A DNA stretch of 45,480 bases, from positions 1 through 45,480 of the forward strand of contig JAHBWF010000049.1 in NCBI GenBank assembly GCA_019637105.1. Direction: 5' to 3'. The translations under genes and the position numbers were made by a program. Origin of the DNA: Labilithrix sp. GTDB taxonomy: Bacteria > Myxococcota_A > Polyangia > Polyangiales > Polyangiaceae. Under the pieces are notes generated by a model. It saw only the letters and a program-made list of their open reading frames with translations, did no database searches and was not told the DNA's origin. Below are positions 1-8,862 of this stretch, piece by piece (the first letter of the stretch is position 1; every line of letters begins with the position of its first letter).

Positions 1-325
1 GCGCCTCGCGGACGGCGACGGGCGCCATCGCGCTCCCGAGGCGAAGGCCGCCGGCCTCCGCGAGGAGCTGGCCGCGGCAGCCCTCGGAGCACGCGTACCT
101 CGCCTCCCCCTTGATCCGCACGACCTGCGAGACGAGGTCGACGACGAACCGCTTGTTGCAGCAGTCGCAGACGACGCCGCTCGTGGTCTCTCCCCGCAGG
201 CTCTTGCCGTGGCACGCCTGGGAGCAGAAGAAGGAGAACGCGTTGTCGCGCTCCTCCATCTGGTAGCGGAACTGGACCTCGAACCCTCGACCGCACACCG
301 TGCAGGTCTCGCTCATGCCGGCCAT
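1..325 (-). CDS. N-terminal part of a zinc-finger protein (runs off left edge)
   Basis: About 108 residues are visible before the gene leaves the window. They hold two similar Cys clusters: CTVC near residues 8-11 with CSQAC near 34-38, and CDCC near 54-57 with CSEGC near 79-83. This spacing (CxxC ... CxxxC, twice) suggests two small treble-clef or FCS-like zinc fingers in tandem. In-frame ATGs lie at 325 and 316; neither has a clear ribosome site, so the longer was taken. I recall similar N-termini on ParA-like ATPases of Polyangia, but the part that would decide this is outside the window. Function is left open. Confidence 0.6.
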   Translation of the reverse strand, partial: MAGMSETCTVCGRGFEVQFRYQMEERDNAFSFFCSQACHGKSLRGETTSGVVCDCCNKRFVVDLVSQVVRIKGEARYACSEGCRGQLLAEAGGLRLGSAMAPVAVREA

Positions 326-531
326 GCGTCCACGGGTGCCATACCCGGAGCCGGTGGGCCAAATAAGTGGCTACATGAGATCGCTCGTTCGGGTCCCGAC
401 GGCGGGGCTCGACCCACGGCCGCACACACCCCGGGCTCCCGCGAAAGGAGGCCGGCGGCTGATGAAGGGCTCACCGAACGCTGAGCGAGTGAGGTCGACC
501 CTCCGTGCGATGGTCGCGCGTGGAGGTCAGC

Positions 532-1389
532 ATGAAGACATCACTCGTTTTGACGAAGGCGGCCATCGTCGCGTCGCTGGCGCTGTGCGTCCCCGCCTGC
601 GCGGCACGGACCGAAGGCGACGACGCCCCCGAGGACACGAACCTGGGCAGCCGCGCCGACGAGCTGTCGATCCTCGGCACCGTCGGGTGGGGAGGGACCA
701 CCCCGCTCAACCTCGGATCGGCGAGCAACCGCACCTGCTTCCTCACCGGCGTCCACGGGGAGCTCTGGGGCACGGACAACTACGGGAACAACGACGAGGC
801 CAGCGTCAAGGTCTTCATCTCGGGAGGCAGCTGGTTCATCCAGGCCGATCCGGGCAACGGCGCGGGCATCATCGGTCACGCGACGTGCATCCCGACGTCG
901 GCGGCCGTCAACGCGACGCGGACGTTCCATGGCCTCTCGGCGCTGAAGCCGAACGTGTCCGAGGGGTTCCACACGCGCGGACCGAACGAGCAGTGCTTCA
1001 TCACCGAGCTCGCGGGGACGAGCGGGTGGGCAGCGTGGAACACGTCGGCGGCGCGCACCACCCGCACGACGCGCTGGATCGGCGGCGTCTTGACGCCGGT
1101 CTGGTTGAGCACGCTCAACGTCGGCGACCAGGCGCACCCGGGGAAGGTCTACGCGCGGATGTCGACGGTCTGCTTCGACCTCGCCGTCAACGCGACGCAC
1201 CACGGCCAGCTCACGGGCGCCACGGCGAACACGAGCCTGCCGAACGCGGCGTGCGGGCTCACGGGCGTCGCGGGGAACTTCCGGGACGCGCCGCTGAGCA
1301 CCGGCGTCGAGGTCTTCCCGAACTCGAGCGGCACGTGGACGATGACGGCGAGCCCGGGTGAGACGATCTGGGTCGACTGCCACCAGTAG
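532..1389 (+). CDS. Secreted lipoprotein with three CFLTGV-type repeats
   Basis: 285 residues. The ATG at 532 follows GGAGG by a short spacer; an upstream in-frame start at 505 lacks this. The N-terminus is a lipoprotein signal (hydrophobic core, then VPAC with the acceptor Cys near residue 24), so it should be anchored in the envelope. The mature part consists of three related modules of about 80-95 residues beginning TCFLTGVHGEL, QCFITELAGTS and ACGLTGVAGNF. Modules one and three end with a Trp, an Ala-x-Pro-Gly turn and a second Cys, suggesting one disulfide per module. I recognise the module as common in large-genome myxobacteria but know no function. It stands alone, convergent with the regulator at 1393. 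Confidence 0.75.
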   Translation: MKTSLVLTKAAIVASLALCVPACAARTEGDDAPEDTNLGSRADELSILGTVGWGGTTPLNLGSASNRTCFLTGVHGELWGTDNYGNNDEASVKVFISGGSWFIQADPGNGAGIIGHATCIPTSAAVNATRTFHGLSALKPNVSEGFHTRGPNEQCFITELAGTSGWAAWNTSAARTTRTTRWIGGVLTPVWLSTLNVGDQAHPGKVYARMSTVCFDLAVNATHHGQLTGATANTSLPNAACGLTGVAGNFRDAPLSTGVEVFPNSSGTWTMTASPGETIWVDCHQ

Positions 1390-1392
1390 GGA

Positions 1393-2997
1393 CTACCGCC
1401 GCGGGAGACGCGCGCGGAGCTGCGCGGCCTCCGCCGGACGCGCGTGGGCGACGAGCTCGTCGGCGAGCCTCGTCCAGCGGGCCACGGCGGCGGGATCGCC
1501 TCGCCGCGCGGCGTCCTCCAGCGCCAGCGCCAGGTAGTCGGCGGCCTCGGCAGGCGACCCGACGGGGGCGGCGAGCGTGAGGTGGTGCGCGATGTCGTCG
1601 GCGCGCGCCCTCGCCTCGTCGCCCCAGTACTCGACCAGCGCGCGACCGACGCGCGCGTGCAGCTTCGCCTTCTCGCCGTCGAGGAGCGTCCGGTAGAGCG
1701 CGTCGCGCACGAGCGGCTGGGTGAACCGGTACGTTCGAGGAGCGTCGCCGCGCGAGACGACGCCCTGCTCCACCGCCGCGTCGAGCCGGTCGACGAGCGC
1801 AGCCTCGCTCGTGCCGGCGGACATCGCGAGCGGACCGAGGGCGAAGGTATTCCCGAACACCGACGCGAGCGCCAGCGTCTCCTGGAGTTCGGCGGAGAGG
1901 TGAGCCACCTGTTCGGCCACCGCCTCCTTCACCGAGCTCACGCCGAGCAGCGCCGACGTTCCAGGGGCGTCGAGGTCGCGCGCCGCGAGGACGGGCGCGA
2001 TCTGGACGAAGAGCGACGGCGTGCCGCCCGTCTTCTCGAGGACGCGATCGACCACGGGCTCGCTCGGCGCGCGGCCGATGACGGCCGCGACGAGCGCCGC
2101 GATCTCGGCGCGCCCCAGGCGCTGGAGCTCGATCGTCACGAGCTCGGGGAGCCGCGCGAGAGCGCCGCCCTTGCGTCCGCGCTCGACGCGCGCGGTCAGT
2201 ACGACGAGGACGCGCGCGGCGTGGAGCTCCTGCGCGAGCAGCTTCACGAGGTCGAGCGACGCGGCGTCGGCCCACTGCAGGTCTTCCAGCACGAGGACGA
2301 GCGGCGCCTCGAGCGCGCTCCCGAGGACGCGGCGCAGGATGACGTCGCCCGCGCGAAAGCGGCCTCGCGCGCTGCCGAGGTCATCGTCGAGCGGATCACT
2401 CTCCAACCCGAGACGTCGGCCCACCTGGATCCACGGCCAGAGCGGAGGAGCGCCTTCGCCGGAGAACGCGTGCCCGCGCACGAATCGCGTCCCGGGGAGG
2501 CGTGCCTCCAGCTCCTCGACCAACCTCGTCTTCCCGATCCCGGCCTCCCCGCGGACGAGCGCGATCCTCCCTCGACCGTCGAGCGCGCTTCGCGCCGCGT
2601 CCTCGAGCGTCGCCAGCGCGCCCGCCCGCCCGACGTGCGGGTGGCGCGGCGCTCGGTGGCGCTCCTCTCGCGCGCCCTCCTCCCCCGCGACGGCACGGAC
2701 CGGCGGGACGATGCGGTAGCCGCGTCCCCGCACCGTCTTCAAGACGAGAGGCTCCGCGCCGTCGTCGGCGAGGGCCCGGCGGACTCCGAGGATCGCCTGG
2801 GACAGCGCCTGCTCGGAGACGACGACGCCTGGCCACACGGCCTTGAGGAGCTCGTCCCTCGTCACGACCTTGCCGCGCGCCCGAACCAGATGAAAGAGGA
2901 GGTCGAGCGACTTCTTCTGGATCGGGACGACCTCGCCCGCGCTTCGCAGCTCGTAGAGTTCATCGTCCAGCTCGAACGATCCGAAGCCGAGGATCAC
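1393..2997 (-). CDS. OmpR-type winged-helix regulator fused to an AAA/STAND-like ATPase
   Basis: 534 residues from a GTG start. Residues 1-100 are an OmpR/CadC-type winged helix: a KSLDLLFHLVRARGKVVTR stretch, then the recognition helix and the wing ending GRGYRIVPPV. After a linker comes an ATPase with Walker A GEAGIGKT at about 150-157 and a Walker B-like LVLVLEDLQWAD near 235-246, as in LuxR-family and adenylyl-cyclase-associated AAA_16 proteins. The C-terminal 200 residues are Ala/Leu-rich helices like the TPR-type repeats of such regulators. It probably binds DNA in an ATP-dependent way; the target is unknown. It lies 63 bp downstream of a kinase gene on the same strand, and the start codon lies inside a tandem duplication (2983-3079). 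Confidence 0.8.
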   Translation of the reverse strand: MILGFGSFELDDELYELRSAGEVVPIQKKSLDLLFHLVRARGKVVTRDELLKAVWPGVVVSEQALSQAILGVRRALADDGAEPLVLKTVRGRGYRIVPPVRAVAGEEGAREERHRAPRHPHVGRAGALATLEDAARSALDGRGRIALVRGEAGIGKTRLVEELEARLPGTRFVRGHAFSGEGAPPLWPWIQVGRRLGLESDPLDDDLGSARGRFRAGDVILRRVLGSALEAPLVLVLEDLQWADAASLDLVKLLAQELHAARVLVVLTARVERGRKGGALARLPELVTIELQRLGRAEIAALVAAVIGRAPSEPVVDRVLEKTGGTPSLFVQIAPVLAARDLDAPGTSALLGVSSVKEAVAEQVAHLSAELQETLALASVFGNTFALGPLAMSAGTSEAALVDRLDAAVEQGVVSRGDAPRTYRFTQPLVRDALYRTLLDGEKAKLHARVGRALVEYWGDEARARADDIAHHLTLAAPVGSPAEAADYLALALEDAARRGDPAAVARWTRLADELVAHARPAEAAQLRARLPRR

Positions 2998-3079
2998 CGC
3001 GATCGATCTTCGCTCAAAGCCGGGGTCTCGAGAAGCCGAGGATGCGCGGTCGGTCTTCGCTCAAAAGCCGGGGTCTCGA
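2983..3079. repeat. 48/49-bp tandem duplication at a gene junction
   Basis: Copy A (2983-3031, 49 bp) and copy B (3032-3079, 48 bp) are head-to-tail and nearly identical. Both begin GAAGCCGAGGAT, share TCTTCGCTCAAA, and end GCCGGGGTCTCGA; they differ mainly at about 2994-3006 against 3043-3053. Copy A carries the start codon of the regulator at 2997, and copy B carries the last codons and stop of the kinase. Each copy therefore holds an echo of both genes: kinase tail (FRDPGF) and regulator head (ILGF). Confidence 0.85.
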
Positions 3080-4485
3080 AAGAGCGTCCGCGAAGCGGGC
3101 GGCGCCGGTCCGGGAGCCGGAGCCGCGGAGCCGCTCGCCGACGCGGGAGCGACGCCGCTCGTCCTCGGTCGCGCCGGCCGGGGAGAAGCGCTCGCGCCGG
3201 TGACGCCGACGCCCTCGACCTCCTCGCTGGTCTCGGCGGGGCGGGGCGCCGTCGTCGGAGCGGGCGACGGCGGCGCGAGCGCGCCGGAGGACGTCGTCAC
3301 CGACGGCGGGACGCGATCGACCCGGGCGCGATCCGTCCGCGCCCACACGAACGTCCCTCCCAGCGCCGCCGCGAGCGCGGCCGCGAGGACGATGCTCCGC
3401 GCCCTGGGGCGTCGCGGGCCGGAGGCCGGGACGACGCGCTTGCGCGGACCGCCGAGCGTGGACATGGCGGTCGCGAGTCGGCTCGCGCGGCTCTCCCGGC
3501 TCGGCGTGAGGAGCGGCGCGAGCGCCCGTCGAAAGCCCTCGGGATCTTCGCCGGCGCTCGATCCCGCGAGGAACGCCTCGAGATCCATGGCCAGCTCAGC
3601 CATGCTCGCGTACCGCGCCGCCGGTGCCTTCGCGATCGCCCGCGTGACGATCGCCTCGAGCTCGGGCGGGTACGCGGACGCGACCTCGGAGGGCCGGCGG
3701 GCCGGATCGGTGCTCGAGACGGCGAGGAGCGTCGCGAGATCGCTCGCCGAGCGGAACGGATGGTGTCCCGTCGTGAGCTCGTAGAGGACGACGCCGAGCG
3801 CGAAGATGTCCGTCCGCGCGTCGACGACGTCGCCGTTGACCTGCTCGGGCGCGACGTAGCCGACCTTGCCGCGGATGACGCCGGACTGCGTGCTCTGCTC
3901 CTGATCGAGCGCGGCCTTCGCGACGCCGAAGTCGACGATCTTCACGGTCCCGTCCGCTGACACGAGGATGTTGTGCGGCGAGACGTCCCGATGGACCACG
4001 TCGAGCCTCCGGCCCTCCTCGGAGCAGAGCTCGTGCGCCGCGTGGAGACCACGCGCGGCCCGCGCGACGATCGTCGCCGCGACGACGAGCGGGACCCGCT
4101 CGCCGTCACGGGCCGCGTCGGTGAGGACGGAGAGCGGCTCACCGTCCACGAGCTCCATCGCGAGGTAGAGGATCCCTCGGTCTTCGCCGAGGTCGATGAT
4201 CTCGCAGACGTTGGCGTGGCGGATGCGCGACGCGATCGTGGCCTCGGTGAGGAACATGCGCTCGAACCGCGGATCCGCCGAGAGGTGTGGGAGGATCGTC
4301 TTGACGGCGACCAGCTTCGAGAACCCCCGCGTACCGCGGAGGCGCGCCGTCCACACGACCGCCATTCCACCCTTCGCGATGGGGGCGAGCAGCTCGTAAC
4401 GCCCGAGCGTCCGACTCGCATCGAGCGGGGCGAGCAGGGCGAGCAGCGTCGCGTCTGCGAGCGCGCGGGCGTTGCTCGTCCCCAC
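3061..4485 (-). CDS. Membrane-anchored Hanks-type Ser/Thr protein kinase
   Basis: 474 residues from a GTG start. The kinase domain fills residues 25-300: glycine loop IAKGGMAVVWTA, VAVKTI lysine, catalytic loop HRDVSPHN, DFGVAK, and GYVAPEQ at the P+1 loop. All catalytic residues are present, so it should be active. A single membrane segment (SIVLAAALAAALGGTFVWA) at about 370-390 separates the cytoplasmic kinase from a short Pro/Ala/Ser-rich tail. No sensor domain is recognisable. The regulator gene follows 63 bp downstream on the same strand, so the kinase may control that ATPase-regulator (inference from order only). It diverges from the gene at 4543 across 57 bp. Confidence 0.9.
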   Translation of the reverse strand: MGTSNARALADATLLALLAPLDASRTLGRYELLAPIAKGGMAVVWTARLRGTRGFSKLVAVKTILPHLSADPRFERMFLTEATIASRIRHANVCEIIDLGEDRGILYLAMELVDGEPLSVLTDAARDGERVPLVVAATIVARAARGLHAAHELCSEEGRRLDVVHRDVSPHNILVSADGTVKIVDFGVAKAALDQEQSTQSGVIRGKVGYVAPEQVNGDVVDARTDIFALGVVLYELTTGHHPFRSASDLATLLAVSSTDPARRPSEVASAYPPELEAIVTRAIAKAPAARYASMAELAMDLEAFLAGSSAGEDPEGFRRALAPLLTPSRESRASRLATAMSTLGGPRKRVVPASGPRRPRARSIVLAAALAAALGGTFVWARTDRARVDRVPPSVTTSSGALAPPSPAPTTAPRPAETSEEVEGVGVTGASASPRPARPRTSGVAPASASGSAAPAPGPAPPASRTLFRDPGF

Positions 4486-4542
4486 GGCGCGATTCTACAT
4501 TAGAAGTGACATCGATGGACAGCGCTGCGCTAGGCTCGGCAC

Positions 4543-5523
4543 GTGTCGCGTCGGGCGTCGTGGCCGCTGCTCCTCTTCGTGGTCGTCTGGTCCGGACGAG
4601 CGTGGGCCGACGACCCACCGGATCCGCCGAGCGACGCGCGGCCGAATCTCGAGGAGGCGCGGCGGCTCTTCCACGAGGCCGTCGAGCTGCAGGAGAACCA
4701 CGACGTCACGGGCGCGCTCGAGCGGTACGCGCGCGCTCGAGCGATCGTGGTCTCGCCGCAGCTCCTCTTCAACATGGCCTCGTGCGAGGAAGCGCTGGGG
4801 CGCTACCTCGACGCATCACGTGCCTACGAGGAGGCCCGCTCCGAGGCCGCGCTGCGCGGGAACGAAGACGTCGCGCGCGCGGCCGCGTTCCGAATCGATC
4901 AGCTGTCCAAGATCACGCCGCGCCTCGTCGTCCGCCTCCCCGCGCAAGTCCCCGACGCGGTGCTCACGCTCGACGGACGGCCGCTCGCGCCCACGTCGGA
5001 GCCCACCCTCGTCGATCTGGGCGAGCACCGCGTCGTCGCCTCGAGCGATCGCGAGGGCTCCTTCGAGCTGGCGTTCGTCGCGAAGGCCGGCGAGTCGCGC
5101 GTCGTGGACGTCGTATTCCCGAAGGGCGCCGGCGCGAGGGTCGACGCGCCGACCGCCCCGCCGACACCTGCCGCGCCGCCGGCCCCGAGCTACCTCGCGG
5201 CCGGAGTCGCGGCGGGGACCTCGGTGGTCTTGGCCAGCATCGCCAGCGCGACCTTCGTGGCCGGCCGTGCCTACAAGGACGACTACGACACGTTGAACGC
5301 GTCACCCTCCGACGCCAACGCCGCGGATCGTCGTCGTCTCAAGGCGGACGGCGAGACGATGTACTTCGCCAGCACGACGCTCGGCGTCGCGTCGGCGCTC
5401 GCTGCCAGCGCCGCCGTCTTCCTCTTCGTCCGCGCCCGCGCGGCGCGGGCACCGAAGAGCGCGCTCTGGCTCGCTCCGTCGTACGATTCGGGCGTCGGCG
5501 CCGCCCTCGGGGGCGCGCTGTGA
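4543..5523 (+). CDS. Envelope protein with signal peptide, TPR and PEGA-like domain
   Basis: 326 residues, GTG start. Residues 1-22 form a signal peptide (WPLLLFVVVWSGRAWA, then ADD). Residues 30-120 read as TPR-type helical hairpins (LEEARRLFHEAVEL, ALERYARARAIV, SPQLLFNMASCEEALGRY). About 125-195 resembles a PEGA-like beta domain (RLVVRLPAQVPDAVLTLDG ... LGEHRVVAS). A Pro-rich spacer and two hydrophobic segments (about 220-240 and 280-300) follow. This layout is very common beside Ser/Thr kinases in Polyangia. It is divergent from the kinase at 4485 and is followed after 2 bp by a lipoprotein gene, so the two are probably one operon. Confidence 0.75.
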   Translation: MSRRASWPLLLFVVVWSGRAWADDPPDPPSDARPNLEEARRLFHEAVELQENHDVTGALERYARARAIVVSPQLLFNMASCEEALGRYLDASRAYEEARSEAALRGNEDVARAAAFRIDQLSKITPRLVVRLPAQVPDAVLTLDGRPLAPTSEPTLVDLGEHRVVASSDREGSFELAFVAKAGESRVVDVVFPKGAGARVDAPTAPPTPAAPPAPSYLAAGVAAGTSVVLASIASATFVAGRAYKDDYDTLNASPSDANAADRRRLKADGETMYFASTTLGVASALAASAAVFLFVRARAARAPKSALWLAPSYDSGVGAALGGAL

Positions 5524-5525
5524 GC

Positions 5526-7130
5526 ATGTCACCTTGGCGCCGCGCGGCGACGTGCGCCCTCCTTTTCTGGCCGGCGGCGTGCTTGCTCGTCGATCCCTTC
5601 GACGACCTCGCCGATAGCCCGCCTGCGCTCGCGACGGACGACGGAGGGACGACCGACACACCGGAGGACGACGCGGACGCCGGCGGCGAGGAACGATGCG
5701 ACCCCGGCGTGACGCGACCGTGCACCCGCGCGACGTGCCACGGCGAGCAGCGCTGCGGCGACGCCGGGCGATGGGAGCGTTGCGACGCGCGGGACGCCTC
5801 GATCGAGATCTGCTCGACCGCCGAGAGCGAGAGCTGCCTCGGCGACGGGCGCTGCACCGGCGACACCGCGTGGGCCCTGGCGCTCGGCGACGGGACCACT
5901 CAGGGCGCGGCCGACGTCGCGGTCGACGCCGATGGATACGTCTACGTCGTCGGTACGTTCCACGGCTCGATGCCGCAGCTCGGGCTCGTCCGCGACGGCG
6001 GCTCCGAGCTCGTCGACTCGTTCGTCGCCAAGCTCACCCCCGGCGGCGCCGTCGTCTGGTCGCGTCAGATCGCCGACGCGAGGCTCGTCCGGATCGCGCT
6101 CGCGCCCGGCGGGATCGTCGTCGCGGGCAACCTCCACGGCAGCACGTCCTTGCCGGGCTGCTCGCCGCTCGCAAGCGCCGGCTCCGCGGACGCGATCGTC
6201 GTGCGCCTGTCACGGGCCGGAGACTGCCTCGTCGGCGCGAGCTTCGGCGAAGGCTCGACCCTCAGCGGCGTCGCCGTCGACTGGACGAGCGACGACGTCC
6301 TCGTCACCGGCCGGCTCGACGGCACCGTGTCGTTCGGTGGGCCGGACGGCGGCGTCGTCCTCTCGAGCGAGAGCCCGCAGGGATACTACGTTCGCCTCGA
6401 TCCGTCGCTGCGCGGCCGCGGCGGCTTGGTCGTCCCGTCGACGGGGCGCGTCGCCCTGCGGGGCGTCGCGGCCTCGCACTCCGGGTGGTCGGTCGCCTAC
6501 GGCTCGTTCACCGGCTCGATCTTCAGCTCGCCGCCAGCGGCGTTCGAGGACGGCTTCACGCTGCTCGTCGACCGCGACGACGTGCTCCGGAACATCTCGA
6601 CGTTCGGCAACGGACCGATCTTCGCCGCCACCTTCGATCCGAGCGACCGGATGCTGCTCGTCGGCACCTTCAACGGCGTGATGGACCTCACGTCGAAGGG
6701 CGGACCGCGGATTGAGGCGAAGCGGCCGAACGATCCGTTCGTCGTTCGGAGGGCGCTCGCGCTCCTCACCGAGATCGAAGCCGTCGGCCTCGACGTGCCC
6801 GTGTACCCCCGCGCGGTCGGCGCGGACGCTCGCGGCAACGTCCTCGTCGCGGGCGACTACGATCACCCCGAGGCCGGCGTGCCCGGGAACGCGAGCGACG
6901 TCTTCGTCGCCAAGTACGACGCGACGTCGCTCTCGCCGCTGTGGTCGCGCCTCTTCGGCGACGGGCGCCGCCAGCAAGCCTTCGGCGTGACCGCCGACGC
7001 GCTCGGGAGCGTCGTCGTCGCCGGCACCTTCCGCGGGACGCTCGATCTCGGCTCCGGCCTCCCGGCGCTCGCCGCCAACGGGCCGGGCAGCGTGAACACC
7101 GACGCGCTGGTGTTGAAGCTCTTGCCGTGA
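5526..7130 (+). CDS. Cys-rich lipoprotein with SBBP/beta-propeller-type repeats
   Basis: 534 residues; ATG 2 bp after the upstream stop (a GTG at 5520 could also serve). The signal peptide ends WPAAC, a lipobox with Cys near residue 19. A linker rich in Asp and Gly is followed by a Cys-rich block (about 60-120, CDPGVTRPCTRATC ... CLGDGRC) typical of myxobacterial lipoproteins. The rest carries repeated strands of the type VAVDADGYVYVVGTFHGS, AVGADARGNVLVAGDY and GVTADALGSVVVAGTFRG. This is the SBBP (seven-bladed propeller-like) pattern, each followed by a sentence like FVAKL or FVAKYD. It is likely a surface beta-propeller; ligand unknown. Confidence 0.75.
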   Translation: MSPWRRAATCALLFWPAACLLVDPFDDLADSPPALATDDGGTTDTPEDDADAGGEERCDPGVTRPCTRATCHGEQRCGDAGRWERCDARDASIEICSTAESESCLGDGRCTGDTAWALALGDGTTQGAADVAVDADGYVYVVGTFHGSMPQLGLVRDGGSELVDSFVAKLTPGGAVVWSRQIADARLVRIALAPGGIVVAGNLHGSTSLPGCSPLASAGSADAIVVRLSRAGDCLVGASFGEGSTLSGVAVDWTSDDVLVTGRLDGTVSFGGPDGGVVLSSESPQGYYVRLDPSLRGRGGLVVPSTGRVALRGVAASHSGWSVAYGSFTGSIFSSPPAAFEDGFTLLVDRDDVLRNISTFGNGPIFAATFDPSDRMLLVGTFNGVMDLTSKGGPRIEAKRPNDPFVVRRALALLTEIEAVGLDVPVYPRAVGADARGNVLVAGDYDHPEAGVPGNASDVFVAKYDATSLSPLWSRLFGDGRRQQAFGVTADALGSVVVAGTFRGTLDLGSGLPALAANGPGSVNTDALVLKLLP

Positions 7131-7147
7131 CGCCCGCGGCGACGCCG

Positions 7148-8737
7148 TCAGTGACGGAAGTGGCGGACGCCGGTGAGCACCATCGCGAGGCCCAGGCGGT
7201 CCGCGGCGGCGATGACGTCGGCGTCCTTCACGCTGCCGCCGGGCTGGGCGATCGCGGTGATGCCGTGCTCGGCGGCCGCCTCGACGCCGTCGGGAAACGG
7301 GAAGAACGCGTCGGACGCGAGCACCGAGCCGGCCGCCTCGGCCGCCGCCTTCTCGCAGGCGATCTGCACCGAGACGACGCGCGACATCTGACCGGCACCG
7401 ACGCCCACGGTGCGCGCGCGCTCGCCGGCGAGATCGCCCTTGGCGAGGACGATCGCGTTCGACTTGACGTGCTTGCACACGCGCCACGCGAACTCGAGGC
7501 CGCGCAGCTCCTCGTCGGTGGGCGCGCGCTTCGTGACGATCTTGCCCTTCGTCACCTCGGACGCGGCGCCCTCGTCGCGGCTCTGCACGACGAGGCCGCC
7601 CGAGACGCGCTTGTACTGGAGGGGCGCGTGGCCGGCGTCGGGCGCGCCGGTCGCGATGAGGCGGAGGTTCTTCTTCGTCCGCAGCGTCTCGAGGGCGTCG
7701 GCCGCGAACGACGGCGCGACCACGCACTCGAGGAAGGTCTCGGCGAGGAGCGCGGCCGTCGCGGCGTCGACCTCGCGGTTCAGCGCGACGATGCCGCCGA
7801 ACGCCGAGAGCGCGTCGGCCTCGCGCGCGAGCCGGTAGGCCTCCGCGAGGGTCTTCGCGGAGGCGACGCCGCACGGGTTCGTGTGCTTCACGACGACGGC
7901 CGCGGGCTGATCGACGTGCTCGCGCACCGCCTCGAGCGCAGCGTCGACGTCGACCAGGTTGTTGAACGACAGCTCCTTGCCGCCCGCGCCGAGGCTCTCG
8001 GCCTTCGCGAGGCTGCCGGCCGGCGCGCCGCGCTCGACGTAGAACGCCCCCGACTGGTGCGGGTTCTCGCCGTAGCGCAGGCCGTACGCGCGCTCGAACG
8101 GGAGCGTGAGGTGCCGCGGGTACGGGTTCGCCCCCGTGGTCGCGTCGGCGTCCGACGCGCGCGGCCCGGAGAGCAGCCCGCTGATCGCCGCGTCGTACGC
8201 GGCCGTGTGCGCGAACGCCTTCGCCGCGAGCTCCAGCCGCGTCGCCTTGCCGACGTGCCCGTCGCGCTCGATCTCGGCGAGGACGCGGTCGTAGTCGGCC
8301 GGGTCGCACACGATCGTGACGCGCGCGTGGTTCTTGGCGGCGGAGCGCACCATCGAAGGTCCGCCGATGTCGATGTTCTCGATGAGCTCCTCGAGCGGGG
8401 CGAGCGGGTTCGCGGCGACCTTCTCGAACGGGTAGAGGTTGACGACGACGAGATCGATCGGCCGGGCGCCGAGGCGCGCCAGGTCCTGATCGTCGGTGCC
8501 CTCGCGCGCGAGGATGCCCCCGTGGACGCGCGGGTGCAGCGTCTTGACGCGACCGCCCATGACCTCGGGCGAGCCGGTGTAGTCCTCGACCGACTGGACG
8601 GCGATCCCCTCGGCCGTGAGCGCCTTCGCGGTCCCGCCGCTCGACAGGATCGTGACGCCGCGCTTCGCGAGCGCGGACGCGAAGGCGAACAGACCGGTCT
8701 TGTCGGAGACGGAGAGGAGCGCAGTCCGGATGGGCAT
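7148..8737 (-). CDS. purH: Bifunctional AICAR transformylase / IMP cyclohydrolase
   Basis: 529 residues. PurH catalyses the last two steps of purine synthesis in the cytoplasm: formyl transfer from 10-formyl-THF to AICAR, then ring closure to IMP. The N-terminal cyclohydrolase domain has LLSVSDKTG, SSGGTAK and GRVKTLHPRVHGGIL. The transformylase domain has LRYGENPHQ, VVKHTNPCG, FGGIVALNREVD and a C-terminal GVRHFRH; all are family signatures and the length is normal. The start at MPIRTALLS is preferred to an in-frame ATG 36 bp upstream because family proteins begin here. It is convergent with the lipoprotein gene and divergent from the gene at 8863. Confidence 0.97.
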   Translation of the reverse strand: MPIRTALLSVSDKTGLFAFASALAKRGVTILSSGGTAKALTAEGIAVQSVEDYTGSPEVMGGRVKTLHPRVHGGILAREGTDDQDLARLGARPIDLVVVNLYPFEKVAANPLAPLEELIENIDIGGPSMVRSAAKNHARVTIVCDPADYDRVLAEIERDGHVGKATRLELAAKAFAHTAAYDAAISGLLSGPRASDADATTGANPYPRHLTLPFERAYGLRYGENPHQSGAFYVERGAPAGSLAKAESLGAGGKELSFNNLVDVDAALEAVREHVDQPAAVVVKHTNPCGVASAKTLAEAYRLAREADALSAFGGIVALNREVDAATAALLAETFLECVVAPSFAADALETLRTKKNLRLIATGAPDAGHAPLQYKRVSGGLVVQSRDEGAASEVTKGKIVTKRAPTDEELRGLEFAWRVCKHVKSNAIVLAKGDLAGERARTVGVGAGQMSRVVSVQIACEKAAAEAAGSVLASDAFFPFPDGVEAAAEHGITAIAQPGGSVKDADVIAAADRLGLAMVLTGVRHFRH

Positions 8738-8862
8738 GACGCGCGAGATAGCCACCCCCCGCGGCGCGGTCAATCGACGCCGCCCCCTCCCCTCGAGGCC
8801 TCGAGGCGCGCCGTGTTGGGCTCGCGGCCGGGACCACGGTAGAGTTGGCGGCGCGGAGCTGG

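Noticed and set aside
1444-3960. A plus-strand frame open for 838 codons opposite the kinase and regulator genes
   Set aside because: It is antisense to two genes with clear domains; its product is Arg/Glu/Ala-rich without any motif. Long antisense frames are expected at this GC level.
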